This document shows, in pieces, positions 5,155 through 7,033 of a stretch of DNA of 7,033 nt. Below the pieces are notes generated by a model that did no database searches, had not been told where the DNA came from, and saw only the letters and a program-made list of their open reading frames with translations. Where the stretch lies: contig DCTV01000070.1 of the NCBI GenBank assembly GCA_002329665.1, positions 845 through 7,877 of the forward strand. The letters are read 5' to 3'. Each line of letters starts with the position of its first letter. The stretch's first letter is position 1. The position numbers and the translations under genes were made by a program. This DNA comes from Christensenella sp. UBA1431 (GTDB lineage Bacteria > Bacillota > Clostridia > Christensenellales > UBA1431).

Positions 5155-5201
5155 ATAAAGTGGTATCTTACAAAAGAGCGCTTTTTGTCATGGAGAAACA
5201 A

Positions 5202-6629
5202 ATGCAAAAGAAGAATGCTGCGGTGTTAGACCCGCCGAAAAACCCGTTGGGAACAGAAAAAGTAGGCAAACTGATTTTAAAGTTTGCAATACCGGCGATC
5301 ATCAGCTTCCTGGTCAACTCACTCTACAATATTGTAGATCAGATTTTTATTGGCCAAGGGGTCGGGATGTATGGAAACGCAGCGACAAATGTAGCGTTTC
5401 CGATAACGATAACCAGCACCGCTATTGCGCTTTTGCTCGGTATAGGCAGCGCCTCGAATTTTAATCTCAAGCTTGGCGAGGGCCACAAGGAGCAAGCTGG
5501 ACATTTTGCGGGCACCGGAATCTTCTTGCTGGCTGTCTTCGGTTCTGCTTTGGGAATATCGGTTCTTCTTTTTCAGAAACCGCTGTTATTTGCCTTGGGA
5601 ACAACGAAGAACGTTCTTCCATATGCCCTGGAGTATACGAGCATAGTGGCGATAGGATTGCCGTTTATCACTTTCTCGATCGGCGCGGGCCAATTAATCC
5701 GTGCAGACGGCAGCCCGGGTTATTCCATGATCTGCGTGTTATCCGGCGCGATTCTCAATACTTTATTGGATCCGCTATTTATTTTTGTTTTCCGTATGGG
5801 GATGGCGGGAGCCGCCTGGGCAACGGTCATAGGACAGCTTGTTTCGGTTTCGCTTACAATAGGATATTTCTTTAGATTCAAGGCCGTCAAACTGGCCAGG
5901 AAATATTTTAAACCCGAGGCAAAGAATATCAGGGCGATACTGGCGCTTGGCTCGGCCCCTTTCTTCAATCAGGTAGCAATGGCGGCGGTTCAGATCACCA
6001 TGAACAACTCCCTTGCATACTACGGCGCAATGTCGCAATACGGCGCGGATATCCCGCTTGCCTGCGTTGGAGTCATTACGAAAGTGAACATTCTTTTCCT
6101 CGGCTTTACGATAGGCATTGCGCAAGGGTGCCAGCCAATAAACGGATTCAACTACGGGGCAAAAAAATTCGAGCGTGTAAAGAAGACATATATAAAGGCT
6201 ATATCTGCGGCAACCGGAATTTCAATCGTTGCCTTTCTGGCTTTTCAAATCTTTCCAAGGGAGATTGTCAGTGTTTTCGGTCAGGGGAGCGAGACGTATT
6301 TCAAGTTTGCGGAGCGTTATTTCCGCATATTTATGCTGCTTACCTTCGTCAACGGAATACACCCGGTAACCGCGAACTTTTTTACTTCCATAGGCAAGGC
6401 CAAAGCCGGCTTGATGATTACCTTAACCCGTCAAATACTGTTTCTTCTGCCTCTGATACTTATTTTCCCTGTCTTTTTTGGTATAGAAGGCATCATGTAT
6501 GCAGGCCCGATCGCTGACGGGGCGGCAGCCGTCGTTGCCATAGCCTTTGCATCGAGGGAAATAAAAAACTTGTCCCGCTTACACCGGGAACAGGCCTTGT
6601 CACTTGAAACGGCAGCGCGGGACACATAA
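5202..6629 (+). CDS. MATE-family multidrug efflux transporter (MepA-like)
   Basis: The product is a 475-residue inner-membrane exporter of the multidrug and toxic compound extrusion family, driven by Na+ or H+ and typically acting on cationic drugs. The first half shows Asn-Pro-Leu-Gly and the TM1 segment Asn-Ile-Val-Asp46-Gln-Ile-Phe-Ile-Gly, whose Asp is a typical MATE residue. Then comes the diagnostic Ile-Arg167-Ala-Asp-Gly-Ser-Pro stretch between the sixth-helix region and Asn-Thr-Leu-Leu-Asp-Pro-Leu-Phe-Ile-Phe. The second half has Pro-Ile-Asn-Gly-Phe-Asn-Tyr-Gly-Ala and about six more helices, giving twelve in all. ATG 5202 is preferred because GGAGA (5192-5196) lies five bases upstream. 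ATG 5190 has no good site, and a TTG at 5142 lies inside the terminator-like hairpin. A long leader with palindromes and a possible attenuator suggests induced expression. The length and motifs are complete, and no frameshift is seen. Confidence 0.93.
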   Translation: MQKKNAAVLDPPKNPLGTEKVGKLILKFAIPAIISFLVNSLYNIVDQIFIGQGVGMYGNAATNVAFPITITSTAIALLLGIGSASNFNLKLGEGHKEQAGHFAGTGIFLLAVFGSALGISVLLFQKPLLFALGTTKNVLPYALEYTSIVAIGLPFITFSIGAGQLIRADGSPGYSMICVLSGAILNTLLDPLFIFVFRMGMAGAAWATVIGQLVSVSLTIGYFFRFKAVKLARKYFKPEAKNIRAILALGSAPFFNQVAMAAVQITMNNSLAYYGAMSQYGADIPLACVGVITKVNILFLGFTIGIAQGCQPINGFNYGAKKFERVKKTYIKAISAATGISIVAFLAFQIFPREIVSVFGQGSETYFKFAERYFRIFMLLTFVNGIHPVTANFFTSIGKAKAGLMITLTRQILFLLPLILIFPVFFGIEGIMYAGPIADGAAAVVAIAFASREIKNLSRLHREQALSLETAARDT

Positions 6630-6666
6630 CAATGGGCCGAACGGAACAATTCTTAAAGGCGTTTAT

Positions 6667-6706
6667 CCGTTTCCTGTTGCCTGTTCAAATGCTGAAACGG
6701 GAAACG
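6667..6706 (+). other. hairpin after the MATE gene (weak terminator candidate)
   Basis: CCGTTTC (6667-6673) pairs with GAAACGG (6694-6700), or in a shifted register CGTTTCC (6668-6674) with GGAAACG (6700-6706). The loop is about 20-25 nt and no U-tract follows, so termination is unproven. Confidence 0.3.
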
Positions 6707-6714
6707 ACAAAGGG

Positions 6715-6742
6715 TATACAAAAACATATATTATTGTATAAT
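6715..6742 (+). promoter_or_regulatory. -10 element within an inverted repeat before the last gene
   Basis: A perfect TATAAT at 6737-6742 lacks a recognisable -35 box at the usual distance. TATACAA (6715-6721) and TTGTATA (6734-6740) form perfect 7-bp arms with a 12-bp spacer. The right arm overlaps the -10, so a repressor or activator site is plausible. The predicted start is near 6749, 45 nt before the ATG at 6794. Confidence 0.45.
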
Positions 6743-6793
6743 TAATGCAGAAAACGCAGCCTGTCCGTTATTCTGGCCTGACCCGGAGGCACC

Positions 6794-7012
6794 ATGAAAA
6801 ATGCGGATTATCAAAAAAGAAATATTCTTATCCTGCTTTCCCTCGCCCTTGTTGTTATTGGATTAATATTCATGCAAAACGATCGGGACGGTTTTCCGGG
6901 AATGTCGTTTTCGATAAAATACGAAAACGGGGAAGCTGCGATTAACATATGGCAGGATGAAAGAAAGGACGCTTTTTATTTGTTTCTGCCCTCTTTTTCG
7001 GATATAGACTGA
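6794..7012 (+). CDS. short membrane-anchored protein, probably a truncated or frameshifted N-terminus
   Basis: The reading frame has 72 residues. A short basic N-terminus (Lys-Asn-Ala-Asp-Tyr-Gln-Lys-Arg) precedes one hydrophobic helix at about residues 11-27, which is a signal anchor or uncleaved signal peptide. The exported part then reads like the start of a beta-rich domain and ends in Trp-Gln-Asp...Phe-Tyr-Leu-Phe-Leu-Pro-Ser-Phe. Similar 'YxFxLPSF' segments are known to me from the N-terminal part of larger secreted or cell-surface Clostridia proteins, some with CotH-type domains, but this link is from memory and unverified. The start is clear: GGAGG at 6785-6789 and ATG four bases later. 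The frame stops at TGA 7010-7012. A minus-one shift there would continue as Leu-Thr-Val-Ala-Tyr-Val-Arg-His to the window edge, so the gene may be longer with a frameshift. Otherwise it is a small anchored protein of unknown function. Confidence 0.55.
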   Translation: MKNADYQKRNILILLSLALVVIGLIFMQNDRDGFPGMSFSIKYENGEAAINIWQDERKDAFYLFLPSFSDID

Positions 7013-7033
7013 CGGTTGCCTACGTGCGGCATA

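Larger units (their letters stand above)
4870..5201 (+). promoter_or_regulatory. gene-free leader region of the MATE gene
   Basis: The region carries no convincing protein gene. It holds three palindromes: 4881-4896 (CCGTAAGCGCTCACGG, one mismatched pair), 4938-4953 (TGCACAATATTTTGCA, one mismatched pair), and 4975-4991 (ATGTT/AACAT arms). An extended -10 promoter element, TG-T-TATGAT, lies at 4976-4984 inside the last palindrome. The start would be near 4991, giving a leader of about 210 nt. A second possible promoter with TTGTCA at 5067-5072 has no well-spaced -10 box. The leader contains a terminator-like hairpin at 5116-5152. Confidence 0.45.

Noticed and set aside
5142..5201. TTG start for the MATE protein, adding 20 residues
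   Set aside because: The TTG lies in the terminator-like hairpin, has no ribosome binding site, and the added residues are not typical of the MATE N-terminus. ATG 5202 has GGAGA at good spacing.
7010..7012. TGA read as selenocysteine
   Set aside because: Readthrough in the same frame gives Arg-Leu-Pro-Thr-Cys-Gly-Ile, which does not look like a continuation. The minus-one frame fits better, and no redox context is present.

Overview
The window looks like chromosomal DNA of an anaerobic Firmicute, most likely a member of the Clostridia. The reasons are strong GGAGG-type ribosome binding sites, several GTG starts, A/T-rich sigma-A promoters between genes of moderate-to-high GC, and a gene set typical of that class: an ArsR regulator, a YraQ/ArsP permease, a MepA-like MATE pump and an anchored FLPSF-type protein. 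This placement is inference from style only. No mobile element, tRNA, rRNA or CRISPR array is visible. All genes I support are on the + strand.

Region 1 (1-857) is the 3' part of an MFS exporter gene. Region 2 (858-1877) is a 339-bp gap with a good promoter and a long, strongly foldable leader, followed by a gene for a papain/C39-like cysteine-peptidase-fold protein without a signal peptide. Region 3 (1878-4870) is a metal or metalloid response unit: arsR with the Cys-x-Cys-x2-Cys metalloid site, a small CxxC thioredoxin-like protein overlapping the arsR 3' end, an ArsP/YraQ permease, and an MBL-fold hydrolase, closed by two tandem hairpins. Palindromes of identical geometry lie upstream of arsR and immediately upstream of the hydrolase ribosome binding site, so ArsR may control both points. 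No ArsC reductase, Acr3/ArsB pump or ArsM methylase is present, so the substrate could be an organoarsenical or another thiophilic metal species rather than arsenate.

Region 4 (4870-6629) is a 330-nt leader region with operator-like palindromes, a candidate promoter and a terminator-like hairpin, followed by a MATE-family multidrug pump. Region 5 (6630-7033) has a promoter-like site inside an inverted repeat and a small membrane-anchored protein whose frame closes just before the window edge, possibly through a frameshift.

The most interesting observations are the structured leader RNA at about 944-1190 with two mutually exclusive long-range helices, the apparently leaderless arsR with a palindrome over its -10 box, the 58-nt imperfect hairpin upstream of arsR, the matched palindromes that may define an ArsR regulon, and the possible attenuator upstream of the MATE gene.
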